Shown: positions 38,961 to 48,090 of the stretch, one piece after another
Layout: the number at the start of each line of letters is the position of its first letter
Position numbering within the stretch: the stretch's first letter is position 1
Assembly (NCBI RefSeq): GCF_023515995.1
Contig: NZ_CP097320.1
Location: forward strand, 1-64,000
DNA: 64,000 nucleotides
Direction: 5' to 3'
Source: Candidatus Mycobacterium methanotrophicum
GTDB lineage: Bacteria > Actinomycetota > Actinomycetes > Mycobacteriales > Mycobacteriaceae
Program-made: the position numbers and the translations under genes
Notes under the pieces: model-generated
Told to the model about the DNA's origin: nothing
The model's database searches: none
The model's input: only the letters and a program-made list of their open reading frames with translations

Positions 38961-41900
38961 ATGTCCAAACGCGGTTTTGTTCGCGGAGCGCGAAAGCCGG
39001 CGCCGGCGGTTCCTCCGGTGCGGGTGGCGGTCGCTCCGCCGCTGGCGCTGCCGGAACGCGAGCCGCGCAACATCTTGTTGATGATCGCACTGCCGGCGCT
39101 GCTGGTCGGGATCATCGGCACCCTGGTGGTGATGTACACCTCCGGGGTCCGGTCGTTGCAGTCCGGCTTCTTCCCGATGATGGGCCTGGCCGGGTTTGGG
39201 GCATTGATGTTCAGTGGACGCTTCGGACGCGGGCGCCGGATCTCTTGGGGCGAACAGGAAAAGCAGCGGCGTGTCTATCTGCGCCAGCTCGACGAGGACC
39301 GCGACGAGGTACAGCGCGCCGCCCAAGAGCAACGTCGTAGCCAACTTTTTCTGCACGGTGATCCCCGGAAACTGGACACCGTTATCGGCGGACCGCGGAT
39401 GTGGGAACGGCGTCCGGGCGACCCCGATTTTCTTGATGTCCGGCTGGGGATCGGCATACAGCAGGCCAGTGACTCGGCGGTGTCGCTGCAGTGGCCGGAA
39501 GTTCCGATCGGGGAGGAACTCGAGCCGGTCACCGGCGGCGCGCTGCGGGATTTCATTCTCGAGCAAAGCAAAATCCGCGGAATCGGCAAGGTGTTGAGTC
39601 TGCGGTCCAAGCCCGGATTCAGCTTCATCGCGGCCGATCCCGCCGAACTGCACAGCCTTGCACGGTCGATTCTGTGCTCACTGGCGGTCTATCACAGCCC
39701 GAGCGACCTCAAGCTGATGGTCGTCACCCGTCACCCCGAGCTGTGGTCGTGGCTGGTATGGCTGCCGCACAACCAGCACGACGAAATGTTCGATGCGTGT
39801 GGGCTGCGCCGGTTGGTGTTCATCTCGCCGACAGAATTGGAGGAAGCGCTCGACGCCGAGTTGCACCGCAAGGGTCGTGGACCGTGGACGCCGCCGGCCG
39901 GGAGCAGTCCGACGTCGATGCCGTCGGCTATGCAGGCGCCGGGTCTGACGCTGGGTCCGCACTGGGTGATCGTCGATGACAACGTCGGCACACCCGAGCA
40001 GTGGGAAAGCGTCACAGGTCAAAAAGGTATGGCAGGAATCACGGTGCTGCGGTTGGCGACTCGCCCCGGCGTCGGTGTCGGCTTCGCCGGCGAGGATCAA
40101 CGTTTCGAGCTGCGAGAAGGTCGGCTGTATCACCGCGGCGCGTTCTACGCGGTGGCTGACGTGCTGGCCGAGACCACCGCAAACCGCTATGCGCGGGCGT
40201 TGGCGCGGTGGTCACCGATGAGCGCGGGCGACTTGTCGGACACCGACAGTCAGGGCGGTGAACTGCTACGCGCGCTGGGAATTAGCGATCCGCGCCAGCT
40301 TGACGTCGACCGGCTGTGGGCCGACAGCCGTGGGCGTGGTGATGCGAAGTGGGCAATGGCGCCGGTCGGCGTGAAACCGGGCGGCGAGTTGCAGTACGTC
40401 ATCTTCCGCGCAAAAGACTTCGGCGGCTTCGGCTTTCACTCTGTGGTGATCGGAACGTCCGGCTCGGGCAAGTCGGAGTTCTTCCTATCGCTGTGTAATG
40501 GGATCGCACTGACGCATTCACCTGAGAGTTTCATCGTCATCTTCGTTGACATGAAGTTCGAATCGGCCGCTCAGGATCTGGAGGGCTTGCCGCACGTTGC
40601 CGGTTCGCTGTCAAATCTCGGCAAGGACGACCGGCATCTAGCTGAGCGGATGCGCAAGGCCATCAACGGCGAAGTCGGGCGGCGATACCGGCTTTTCAAG
40701 GAGGCTGGCGCGCGCGACGCGAACGAGTACGAAGAGATGAGGCTGGCCGGCCGAGACCTGGAACCAGTACCGATCCTGCTGGTCATCATCGACGAATACC
40801 TGGAGCTGTTCCACCACCACCAAGAGTGGATAGAACTGGTTATCCACATCGGCCAGGAAGGCCGTGGCTGCAACGTGTTCTTCACGCTCGGCGGCCAGCG
40901 GTTGGATCTGTCTTCGCTGAGCAAGGCGAAGAGCAACATCGCATTCCGGGTGGCGCTGCGCGCCGAGACCGCCGAGGACTCACGCGACGTCATCGGTAGC
41001 GATGCCGCTTTGCATCTCCCTTCGAAGGAAAACGGCTACGCTCTGCTCAAAGTCGGCCCACGCGACCTGGAACCGTTTCGGTGCTTCTACTTATCGGCGC
41101 CGTTCGTTTTGCCCAAGAAGGCCGTCAACGTCAACCAGACGATCGACGTGAGCTTTTCCCAGCCACGACCGTTCACCTGGGAGTACCAGCCGCTCAGTGC
41201 CGAGGACACCGTCGCCCTGACGGTGGCCGACGCGCCCGACGAACCCGACGAATTCCTTTTCCACAGTGACGGATTCCGGAAGAAGAAACTACTCGACGTC
41301 ATCCGCGAGTCGCTGGTCGCGCACCCGGCTCGATTGCCGCACCAAATCTGGCTTCCGCCATTGGAAGTCCCTGAACAGGTCGACGCTTTGGTGGGCTATT
41401 GGCGTGGTAAGCCCTGGCATGTTGACTATGGACAAAACGCGGGCTTGGTCTTTCCGTTCGCGATCGTCGACATCCCCGAAGATCATGTTCAACGCGTTCA
41501 TGTGATCGACGCCGAGATGGACAACATCATGGTGGTAGGCACCGCACAACGGGGGAAGTCCACCACGCTGATGACGCTGATGACGTCGGCTGCTTTGACG
41601 TATCGCCCGGAGCGAGTGACGTTCTTCTGCATTGGGGCGGCGTTATACCCTGTCGAGGAATATCCCCATGCGGCCGGGGTGGTCAGCCTCAACGACACCG
41701 AAGGAGTGTCACGAACCATCGCCACGATCGAGGGATTGATCCGCGCGCGTGAGGCGTCGTTCAAGCATTACCAGATCGACATCTCGGAGTTTCGTGAGCG
41801 ACGCTTCGGCGCGGCCGGCGGTGGGGGAACGGATCCCGACGACAAGTTCGGCGACGTCTTTCTGGTGATCGACAACTATGGCGATCTATACGACAAGGAT

Positions 41901-43037
41901 GCCGGTATGGGCGATCGCGCGATCGCCATCGCGCGTCAGGGCCTGTCGTACGGCGTTCACGTAATGACCAGCGCCACCGCGTGGTTCGTCGGCCAGAAAC
42001 AGGGTCTGCTCAACGTGTCGAACGCGCGGATTCAGTTGCGGCTGAGCAACCCCGACGAATCGCAGATGGGCACGTCGATGGAGCAGCGCAGAGCTGCACG
42101 AAATACCTTGGACCGGCCTGGATTTGGGCTCACCCGCGACGGGCATGAGCTACTGGTCGGGGTGCCCGAGGTCACCGGAACGAACGGGGAGCGGGTGGGG
42201 ACCCGCGGCGTCGGCTCGCTGATCGCCGAAATCACCGGTACCGGCAGGGTCGAACGCCTATCGCGGCTGCCCGACCGGGTGCCGCTGCGTGAGGTCATCG
42301 CACGTTTCGCCGGAACGGCCGAGGCTGCCGACCCGTTGAACATTCCATTCGCAATCGGTGAGAGCGCTTTGCAGCCGGTGGCGTTGCCGACCCGAATCTC
42401 GCCGAACATTTTGGTGGTGGGCCGGCAGCTGTGCGGCAAGACAACGACCCTGGCGGCGTTGGGCCAGGCTATCACCGACAGGTTTACGCCTGAGCAGGCC
42501 CAGATCACGATCATCGATCCGAAGACGACGCTCATCGGAAAGATCCGTGGCGCGCACGTGCGGGCCTATGCATATACCGCGGACGACATCGACACCGTGA
42601 TCAGAGAACTCGCGGCGCTGCTGCAGGAGCGTCTCCCACCGTCGGGCCTGACTCAGGAAGAGCTGTTGAACCTGAAATCGTGGGAAGGGCCCCGCCATTT
42701 CCTTTTGATCGACGACGAACACGAACTTCGACCTCACAATCAGGCGGTACGGCCGGCGGCGACCGCCCCGTTGTGGGGGCTGATCGAGCGCAGCCGGGAA
42801 ATCGGTCTGCACGCCGTTTCCTCACGGCTGCCCGGTAACTGGGCCGCGCAAGTGGTGATGAACCCGTTTGTTCAGAAGCTGACCGGCTCCCGCTCGCCAA
42901 CGCTGTTCATGGACAACGATCCGGCAAGTGTGAAGGTGTTCGGCAGGACGAGCGCTCAGCAGTTGGCGCCGGGACGCGGCTTGTTAGTGACCACCGAGGG
43001 AGACATTGAAGGGGTCTTGGTGGGAAGCCCGGAATAG
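38961..43037 (+). CDS. eccC2: ESX-2 ATPase EccC2 (three FtsK/SpoIIIE domains, single chain)
   Basis: EccC is the motor that recognises Esx/PE substrates. The 1358-residue product has two N-terminal helices (IALPALLVGIIGTLVVMY and LQSGFFPMMGLAGFGALMF), then three ATPase domains with Walker A sequences GTSGSGKSEFF (about 497), GTAQRGKSTTL (about 859) and GRQLCGKTTTL (about 1153). Walker B sequences LLVIIDEYLELF and FLVIDNYGDLY are clear. ESX-1 splits this protein in two; ESX-2 has it fused, as here. Confidence 0.97.
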   Translation: MSKRGFVRGARKPAPAVPPVRVAVAPPLALPEREPRNILLMIALPALLVGIIGTLVVMYTSGVRSLQSGFFPMMGLAGFGALMFSGRFGRGRRISWGEQEKQRRVYLRQLDEDRDEVQRAAQEQRRSQLFLHGDPRKLDTVIGGPRMWERRPGDPDFLDVRLGIGIQQASDSAVSLQWPEVPIGEELEPVTGGALRDFILEQSKIRGIGKVLSLRSKPGFSFIAADPAELHSLARSILCSLAVYHSPSDLKLMVVTRHPELWSWLVWLPHNQHDEMFDACGLRRLVFISPTELEEALDAELHRKGRGPWTPPAGSSPTSMPSAMQAPGLTLGPHWVIVDDNVGTPEQWESVTGQKGMAGITVLRLATRPGVGVGFAGEDQRFELREGRLYHRGAFYAVADVLAETTANRYARALARWSPMSAGDLSDTDSQGGELLRALGISDPRQLDVDRLWADSRGRGDAKWAMAPVGVKPGGELQYVIFRAKDFGGFGFHSVVIGTSGSGKSEFFLSLCNGIALTHSPESFIVIFVDMKFESAAQDLEGLPHVAGSLSNLGKDDRHLAERMRKAINGEVGRRYRLFKEAGARDANEYEEMRLAGRDLEPVPILLVIIDEYLELFHHHQEWIELVIHIGQEGRGCNVFFTLGGQRLDLSSLSKAKSNIAFRVALRAETAEDSRDVIGSDAALHLPSKENGYALLKVGPRDLEPFRCFYLSAPFVLPKKAVNVNQTIDVSFSQPRPFTWEYQPLSAEDTVALTVADAPDEPDEFLFHSDGFRKKKLLDVIRESLVAHPARLPHQIWLPPLEVPEQVDALVGYWRGKPWHVDYGQNAGLVFPFAIVDIPEDHVQRVHVIDAEMDNIMVVGTAQRGKSTTLMTLMTSAALTYRPERVTFFCIGAALYPVEEYPHAAGVVSLNDTEGVSRTIATIEGLIRAREASFKHYQIDISEFRERRFGAAGGGGTDPDDKFGDVFLVIDNYGDLYDKDAGMGDRAIAIARQGLSYGVHVMTSATAWFVGQKQGLLNVSNARIQLRLSNPDESQMGTSMEQRRAARNTLDRPGFGLTRDGHELLVGVPEVTGTNGERVGTRGVGSLIAEITGTGRVERLSRLPDRVPLREVIARFAGTAEAADPLNIPFAIGESALQPVALPTRISPNILVVGRQLCGKTTTLAALGQAITDRFTPEQAQITIIDPKTTLIGKIRGAHVRAYAYTADDIDTVIRELAALLQERLPPSGLTQEELLNLKSWEGPRHFLLIDDEHELRPHNQAVRPAATAPLWGLIERSREIGLHAVSSRLPGNWAAQVVMNPFVQKLTGSRSPTLFMDNDPASVKVFGRTSAQQLAPGRGLLVTTEGDIEGVLVGSPE

Positions 43038-43127
43038 GAGGAGCTGACTCGACAGTGCGCGGCTAACACTTTAAACTCAGACGACTTGTTGGCGGAGCGA
43101 TTTCTGTGCGGGCACTTCGGAGGCGCT

Positions 43128-43430
43128 ATGACTCGCGGATTCGGCGTAATTCCAGCAGCGGTGACTTCGTCGTCGGTCACCGAATCGACCATTGGTGCTG
43201 AAATGGCAGCCACCACTGCGGCCGGTGCGGCGGCGCTCACCGGTGTGACGCCCATGGCGGCCGATATCGATTCGGCCGAGTTTGCCCAAGCGCTGAATGC
43301 CACCGGCGCAGCGTATTTGGCGACGATGGCCAGTCACGTCGAGCAGCGAACCGCTTTGAGCGGTGCGCAGTCGCTGGCTTCCGGTACATACGCGGCCATG
43401 GACGCGATCCACGGCACCGCCTTGGGCTAA
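43128..43430 (+). CDS. PE36: PE-family protein (PE36 position)
   Basis: The 100-residue protein is a short PE protein without C-terminal extension. It has the helical hairpin ESTIGAEMAATTAAGAAALT and DSAEFAQALNATGAAYLATM, and the C-terminal YAAMD fits the YxxxD/E type VII secretion signal. GGAGG precedes ATG 43128. It lies directly before the PPE69-like gene, with which it should form a heterodimer. The identity with PE36 is by position. Confidence 0.85.
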   Translation: MTRGFGVIPAAVTSSSVTESTIGAEMAATTAAGAAALTGVTPMAADIDSAEFAQALNATGAAYLATMASHVEQRTALSGAQSLASGTYAAMDAIHGTALG

Positions 43431-43439
43431 CGGACTGGT

Positions 43440-44663
43440 ATGCCGGGCGACCCACGCTGGACGGGCCCACCAGAGGCCATCGCGGCCACCTTCGAGGCCG
43501 GTTCCCCGGCGTCGGTGATCAGCAACAATCTGGTTTGGGCCACCGAGACCTCGCACCACGCGCTGGCGGCCGGCATGTCCGGCGCCAACACAGCATCCAC
43601 CTTGGTCTCGTGGCACGGGTTTGGTGCGAATGCCTCGGCTGCCGCGGCCAACGGCCTCAACGCCGGCTTGCAGACGATTGCAGGTTGGACCGCGCACAAG
43701 ATTGCCGTCACCCAGGGCGCTATCGACGCATTCACGACGGCACGGTCGTCCGTCATTCCCTCCGTGGTCAGCCAGACCAACCGCACCGAGCGCGAGGCGA
43801 TGGATAAGGCCAATCCTGGCGCCCTGTGGTCGTTGACCCCGGCCATTATCGAGCGGGATCTCGAATATTACGGAGAGCACTGGCCGCAAAATTCAACGGT
43901 CGGCATGGGGTATTCCACCGCGATGAGCGGGTTCACCGCCGCGTTGGGCATACCGCCCCCGCTTGCCCCGGTGGGTGCGTCCGCGGCCGCGCCGGCGGAG
44001 GCGGGCGAGGCCGTGTCGCAGGCAGCGGCGGCTACCGGCGGGCAGGACGGGATCAGCTTGTCCAGCCAGGCCGCACAGGCGGCTGGCCAGGCGCCGGCAT
44101 CCTCAGCCAGCGGCATCACCGACCAACTCAGTTCTTTCACCGGGCCGCTGCAGGAGGCGGCGTCATCCGTGGTCCAACCACTGTCCGGGGTGTTGCAAGC
44201 CCCGATGCAGGGGGTGCAGAGCCTGAGCAGCCTGCCGTCGTCGCTGATGGGGTCGACCAGCGGATTGTTCTCCTCGGCCACGGCTCAGCAGGCGGCCGAA
44301 GCGGAAGCGGTTGCCGCGCCACTGGGCCTCAGCGGTGGCGGCGCAGCCGGAGGCCTGGGCGCCGGGGCGGCGGGGGCCGCGGGGTCTGCTGCCGGCGCGT
44401 TTCCCGGGGCGGGCTTGACCAGCTACACCCGTCCCGCCAGTACTTTCGAGCCGGTAACCGGTGGGAGGCCGACGGGCCTGCGGACCGCTGCTTTCAACGC
44501 GACCGAAGTATCCCGACCGACCAGCACCGTGGGTAGTGGCGTTACCGGTATGCCGATGGCGCCGGCGGCAATGGCCGCGCGCGGCAACGGTGAGGGCCCC
44601 TCGCAAGAGGCTGTGACGCACGCGCGGGTCGTGGTTCCCGGCGATCGCGTCGCGTCGGAGTAG
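43440..44663 (+). CDS. PPE69: PPE-family protein (PPE69-like)
   Basis: The 407-residue protein has the PPE motif near the start (WTGPPEAIAATFEAG), a helical PPE domain with WHGFGANASAAAANGLNAGL and an end of domain ERDLEYYGEHWPQNSTVGMG, and then an Ala/Gly/Ser/Pro-rich C-terminal part. It is the counterpart of Rv3892c (399 residues). It pairs with the preceding PE protein and is probably escorted by EspG2. Confidence 0.93.
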   Translation: MPGDPRWTGPPEAIAATFEAGSPASVISNNLVWATETSHHALAAGMSGANTASTLVSWHGFGANASAAAANGLNAGLQTIAGWTAHKIAVTQGAIDAFTTARSSVIPSVVSQTNRTEREAMDKANPGALWSLTPAIIERDLEYYGEHWPQNSTVGMGYSTAMSGFTAALGIPPPLAPVGASAAAPAEAGEAVSQAAAATGGQDGISLSSQAAQAAGQAPASSASGITDQLSSFTGPLQEAASSVVQPLSGVLQAPMQGVQSLSSLPSSLMGSTSGLFSSATAQQAAEAEAVAAPLGLSGGGAAGGLGAGAAGAAGSAAGAFPGAGLTSYTRPASTFEPVTGGRPTGLRTAAFNATEVSRPTSTVGSGVTGMPMAPAAMAARGNGEGPSQEAVTHARVVVPGDRVASE

Positions 44664-44804
44664 CACCCTGTTGTCATTCGGTTGCGACGACCGATTTCTG
44701 TCCGTTTGGTCCGTGTCTGGTCGGGCGATTTTTCATGTACGCGAGTTGGGCGCATTCTCGCTACGATCTGTCTAACTGTGCCCTTGGTTTTGCGGAGGTT
44801 TGCG

Positions 44805-45101
44805 GTGGTGTTTGCGATGGTGCCGGCGGTGGTGGGGGTGTCGGCGGCGGCGGAGGCGGGGTTGGCGGCGGAGTCGGCGGGGGTGGCATCGGGGGCGGCG
44901 GGGGTGTTGGTGCCGGCGCCGATGGCGTTGGATGCCGATTCGGCGAGGTTTTCGGCGTTGGTGGCCGCGGCGGGCCAGCAGCATGTGGCGATGGGTGTGC
45001 AGCACGCGGCCCAGCGGGGGTTGTATGCGGGGGCGCAGCTTTCGGCGATGCTGGATGCGGTGGCGACTGAGGCGCTGCGGGCGGCGGCAGCCGCCATTTA
45101 G
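44805..45101 (+). CDS. Second PE-family protein
   Basis: The 98-residue product starts VVFAMVPAVVGVSAAAEAGL and has two helices, the second LDADSARFSALVAAAGQQHV, ending LYAGAQLSAMLDAVATEALR. GGAGG at 44794-44798 fits a GTG start at 44805 (or 44808). It is an extra PE gene not found in M. tuberculosis ESX-2 and forms a pair with the toxin-bearing PPE gene. The usual YxxxD/E signal is not evident: YAGAQ stands in its place. Confidence 0.8.
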   Translation: MVFAMVPAVVGVSAAAEAGLAAESAGVASGAAGVLVPAPMALDADSARFSALVAAAGQQHVAMGVQHAAQRGLYAGAQLSAMLDAVATEALRAAAAAI

Positions 45102-45124
45102 CGCCGGCCGGCGCCGCTGAAATT

Positions 45125-47161
45125 ATGGGTGTGCATCCGTGGCCGGGGATCGATCCGGCGAGCGCGTACGTGACGATGACCGGCGGGGCGGGGGCGGCGC
45201 CGATGCATGCGGCGGGCGCGGCGCTCTCGGCGCTGGGCGCTGCGGTGGATGCGACGGCGGCGACCTCGCAAGTCAACGACGGGGTTGTCGGGGCGGACTG
45301 GTCGGGGGTGGCCCGGATCACGGCGGCGGCGTCGGTGGCCCGGTTGAATGCCGATGACACAAGCTATGGGCAGTTGTCGTTGTTGATGGCTCAGCTGTTG
45401 CAGGCCGCCGGGGAGTTGCACACGATGACGCCGCCGCGGATGGTCACCCATGTGCAGGCCAACGCTAATCGTGGTGAGTATCTGGTGGATAACGCGGTCA
45501 ATCCGTGGGTGTGGGGGGCGTTGACGCCGCGGCTGATCGAGTTGGACACCGAGTATTTCGGGTTTATGTGGCCTAACAACGCCTCGGCGGGGTTGAGTTA
45601 CGGGGCGGGGCTGGACGCGATCGGTGCGGCGTTGTCGGGGCTGTCGGCGTTGCCGTCGCTGGCCGGGGGGTCGGTGGCGGCGCCGGCGATGGCGGCTGCT
45701 GATGTGGGCGCCAACGCCGGGATCACGACGGCCAGCGCGGCGATGGGCGCGACCGAGCAGGCGGCCGCCGCGGCGATGGCCCCGGCCGCTGGCGGCGTCT
45801 TGCAGTCGGCGGGGTCGGGGTTGTTGGGTGCGGCGCCGTTGTCGGCGCCGGCCCCCGGCGGCGGCGGCACGGCGGCGGTGTCGCCGATGGCCGACGTGCA
45901 ACCGCACAGCCCGGCGATGCCGTCGACGGGCCCGGCGCAGGCCCCGCCGATGAGCATGTTCCTGCCGCCCTCGGCGGCGGCGATCAACGCGCCCGCCCCG
46001 GCGCCGCCGGTGCAGACCCTGTCCCCGGTGACCGGGGCGCCGGGGGCTGGGCCGCCGGGGGTGACCAGCTTCATCAAGCCCGCCGAGCCGTTCAAGGCCC
46101 CGCCGGCGCCCTCGGGCGGGCAGGCCAGCGGCCTCAAACCGGGCATGCTCAACGCCGCCGCCCTCCGCGGCCCGGTCTCGGCCATGCCGCTGACCACCAC
46201 CGCCACCACCTCCACCCCTGCAACCGCGGCTCAACGGCTGGCCTACGTCTCGCCGACCCCACCGCCGTCACAACCCGCCCCGCCCTCGGCGGCGCAACTA
46301 CAAACCGGCACGATCACCACCCTGCAACCCCCGCCCGCGCCGGCACAGACCCCGCCGGTGCAACTGCCGACACCGCCGGCCGTCCCACAAACCAGCCTGC
46401 CTGCGCCATCGGCCGGACCCACCGGCGCCGGCACCAACGGCACCGGCATCCAAATGCTCGGCAACGGGCCTCCGGGAGCACCCCAAGCACCCCCACGAAT
46501 CCCGCCCATACCGCTGGACCCGTCACCACCCGTTCCGCCGCCACCGGCGCCCCCGCCCGAGCCGGGTCAGCCTCCGTTGCAGCGGCGTCCGGACGTTTCG
46601 GGTTGGACGGCGCCACCACGAGCACAAGACGCTCAGACTGCGCTGAAAAATTTGCAAGAATTAGAAGACGCAATCAAATTCCACAACGAACATCCGCCAA
46701 ACCCCTATGATCCGGTCGCGGTCGCGGGGTATAACAGCCAGGCCAATTACTACAATCACTGGGCGGCGCAGCTCGAGGGTACAGTGGAATCGTACAACGC
46801 GGAATACTCACCTGCCTCGATAGCCCAGACGATCCAGTCGCCGAATACGCCGTATTGGGCCCATCAAGAGCCGCCGCTATCGCAGGGGCCGATTGGTCAG
46901 CGCGGGAGTCCGCTCAACGTGCCCAAAGGAACGAACAGTCCGGCGACAATTGATGGTGTCAACTTCACCGGTCACGCCATTGACGAGATGCAAAGTGAGG
47001 GTATTCCGCTCAGCGCTGTGAACAGAGCGTTGCATGTAGGAGCGATCGAACCCGGCAAATTTGGGAGAACGATTTTCTTTGATGCTACTAACAACATTAG
47101 CGTCATACAAGACCTTGACGGCACAATCGTCACTGTGAGCTTCGGACACTTGCATGCGTAA
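45125..47161 (+). CDS. PPE-domain polymorphic toxin (ESX-2-linked)
   Basis: The 678-residue protein has four parts. Residues 1-165 are a PPE domain related to PPE69 (DDTSYGQLSLLMAQLLQAAG; ELDTEYFGFMWPNNASAGLS), although the PPE triplet is lacking. Residues about 165-500 are Ala/Pro-rich, with PPPPAPPPEPGQPP at the end. Residues about 505-600 look like a pre-toxin linker (FHNEHPPNPYDPVAVAGYNS). Residues about 608-678 are a small domain beginning TIDGVNFTGHAIDEMQSEGI and containing GRTIFFDATNN and TIVTVSFGH. Its pattern (GHAxxxMxxxGI at the start, short beta strands after) resembles DUF4258/BECR-fold RNase toxins. The next gene overlaps by eight bases and is the likely immunity gene. The toxin activity is inferred. 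Confidence 0.82.
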   Translation: MGVHPWPGIDPASAYVTMTGGAGAAPMHAAGAALSALGAAVDATAATSQVNDGVVGADWSGVARITAAASVARLNADDTSYGQLSLLMAQLLQAAGELHTMTPPRMVTHVQANANRGEYLVDNAVNPWVWGALTPRLIELDTEYFGFMWPNNASAGLSYGAGLDAIGAALSGLSALPSLAGGSVAAPAMAAADVGANAGITTASAAMGATEQAAAAAMAPAAGGVLQSAGSGLLGAAPLSAPAPGGGGTAAVSPMADVQPHSPAMPSTGPAQAPPMSMFLPPSAAAINAPAPAPPVQTLSPVTGAPGAGPPGVTSFIKPAEPFKAPPAPSGGQASGLKPGMLNAAALRGPVSAMPLTTTATTSTPATAAQRLAYVSPTPPPSQPAPPSAAQLQTGTITTLQPPPAPAQTPPVQLPTPPAVPQTSLPAPSAGPTGAGTNGTGIQMLGNGPPGAPQAPPRIPPIPLDPSPPVPPPPAPPPEPGQPPLQRRPDVSGWTAPPRAQDAQTALKNLQELEDAIKFHNEHPPNPYDPVAVAGYNSQANYYNHWAAQLEGTVESYNAEYSPASIAQTIQSPNTPYWAHQEPPLSQGPIGQRGSPLNVPKGTNSPATIDGVNFTGHAIDEMQSEGIPLSAVNRALHVGAIEPGKFGRTIFFDATNNISVIQDLDGTIVTVSFGHLHA

Positions 47162-47729
47162 CGAAAATGATAGTCGCGACCGGATTGCATATCTGCGGCA
47201 GCTGGCGGTTGAGTCCTTGACTAGTTACAGTGGAGGGTTCGCCGAACTCGAACGAATCGATCGAGACCTGAAGTCGATAATCTGGGCTCTCGACGAGATT
47301 GCAGATAGATCCTGGACTAGCTCATTGATCGGGCAGTGGGGCTATCTCGAGGCCACCTATGCGTCAGCGCTCGCCCGCGACCGGAACCGGTTAACTGACG
47401 AAGAAGAAGTCGACTTGCAACGAGTTGTCGCCGACCTCCTCGCGAATTTCAAGGGCTATGAAGTTCCCTTGAGCGCCGAAGATAAACCCCGAGAAAACGA
47501 CATAGTCCGCTTGCTGCGACCGTTGCCCGAGCGCAATCTTCCGGCGGGTTCGACGGGCACCGTTGTGGTAGATTACACGGAATACTCCGACGGAGCCCTA
47601 CCTGCGGAATACGAAGTAGATTTCGCCAATTCCGAGGATAGCGCTCAGATCTTGGTAACCGTGTCCGACGGCGACATTGAGTTAGTTTCGCGTCCCCGTT
47701 ACGGTAATTCCCCGTCGTACCAGCAATGA
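47154..47729 (+). CDS. Probable immunity protein with DUF4926-like C-terminal domain
   Basis: The 191-residue soluble protein begins inside the toxin gene (ATG 47154 against toxin stop 47159-47161). The N-terminal 105 residues are helical (RIAYLRQLAVESLTSYSGGF, SIIWALDEIADRSWTSSLIG). The C-terminal part, ENDIVRLLRPLPERNLPAGSTGTVV through YEVDFANSED, follows the DUF4926 pattern found in toxin-immunity loci. It has no signal peptide. Base composition is lower in GC than the neighbours, as in the end of the toxin gene. Immunity function is inferred from gene order and domain type. Confidence 0.72.
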   Translation: MRNENDSRDRIAYLRQLAVESLTSYSGGFAELERIDRDLKSIIWALDEIADRSWTSSLIGQWGYLEATYASALARDRNRLTDEEEVDLQRVVADLLANFKGYEVPLSAEDKPRENDIVRLLRPLPERNLPAGSTGTVVVDYTEYSDGALPAEYEVDFANSEDSAQILVTVSDGDIELVSRPRYGNSPSYQQ

Positions 47730-48090
47730 AGGACTGACCTCAAAATTTCGGATCTACTGACGTTTCCGTGGGCGGGGTTTCATGCTGCTCGGCCGGGTAG
47801 TGGTAGCCGGATGTGAGTCGTCGTCGCTCCGGTAATCGGCGGCTTCGCTATTGGCCTGTGCATGATTATCGCGGGACAGCGCGCCGATCGAGCTGCCGTC
47901 GCGGTCGAGAAGTCAGCTGCGTATGCGTCCGGCGCGCACGGGTTAGCGCTGATGGACGCGCCGGAGAGGGTAGCGCGTTGACAGTGGTGCCGCTGTGGAC
48001 GGCCGGATCTAAAGGTGAGGTGTGCGACCGCCGCGCCACGCTTACACTAGCGCTACGTCCCGGTTTGGGAGCACTAGCAAGGGAGAGGCA
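47730..48090. other. Intergenic region before esxD
   Basis: This 361-bp region separates the toxin-immunity pair from esxD and should hold the esxDC promoter; TACACT at about 48043 is a possible -10. A frame ending at 47981 reads VIGGFAIGLCMIIAGQRADR and continues to SGAHGLALMDAPERVAR, with a hydrophobic start, but it lacks a start codon in the right place and may be a gene relic. Confidence 0.4.

Noticed and set aside
44735..45070. Gly-rich 111-codon frame overlapping the second PE gene
   Set aside because: It is the alternative frame of GGC/GGT-rich PE coding sequence, and the PE frame has the family helices and a ribosome-binding site.
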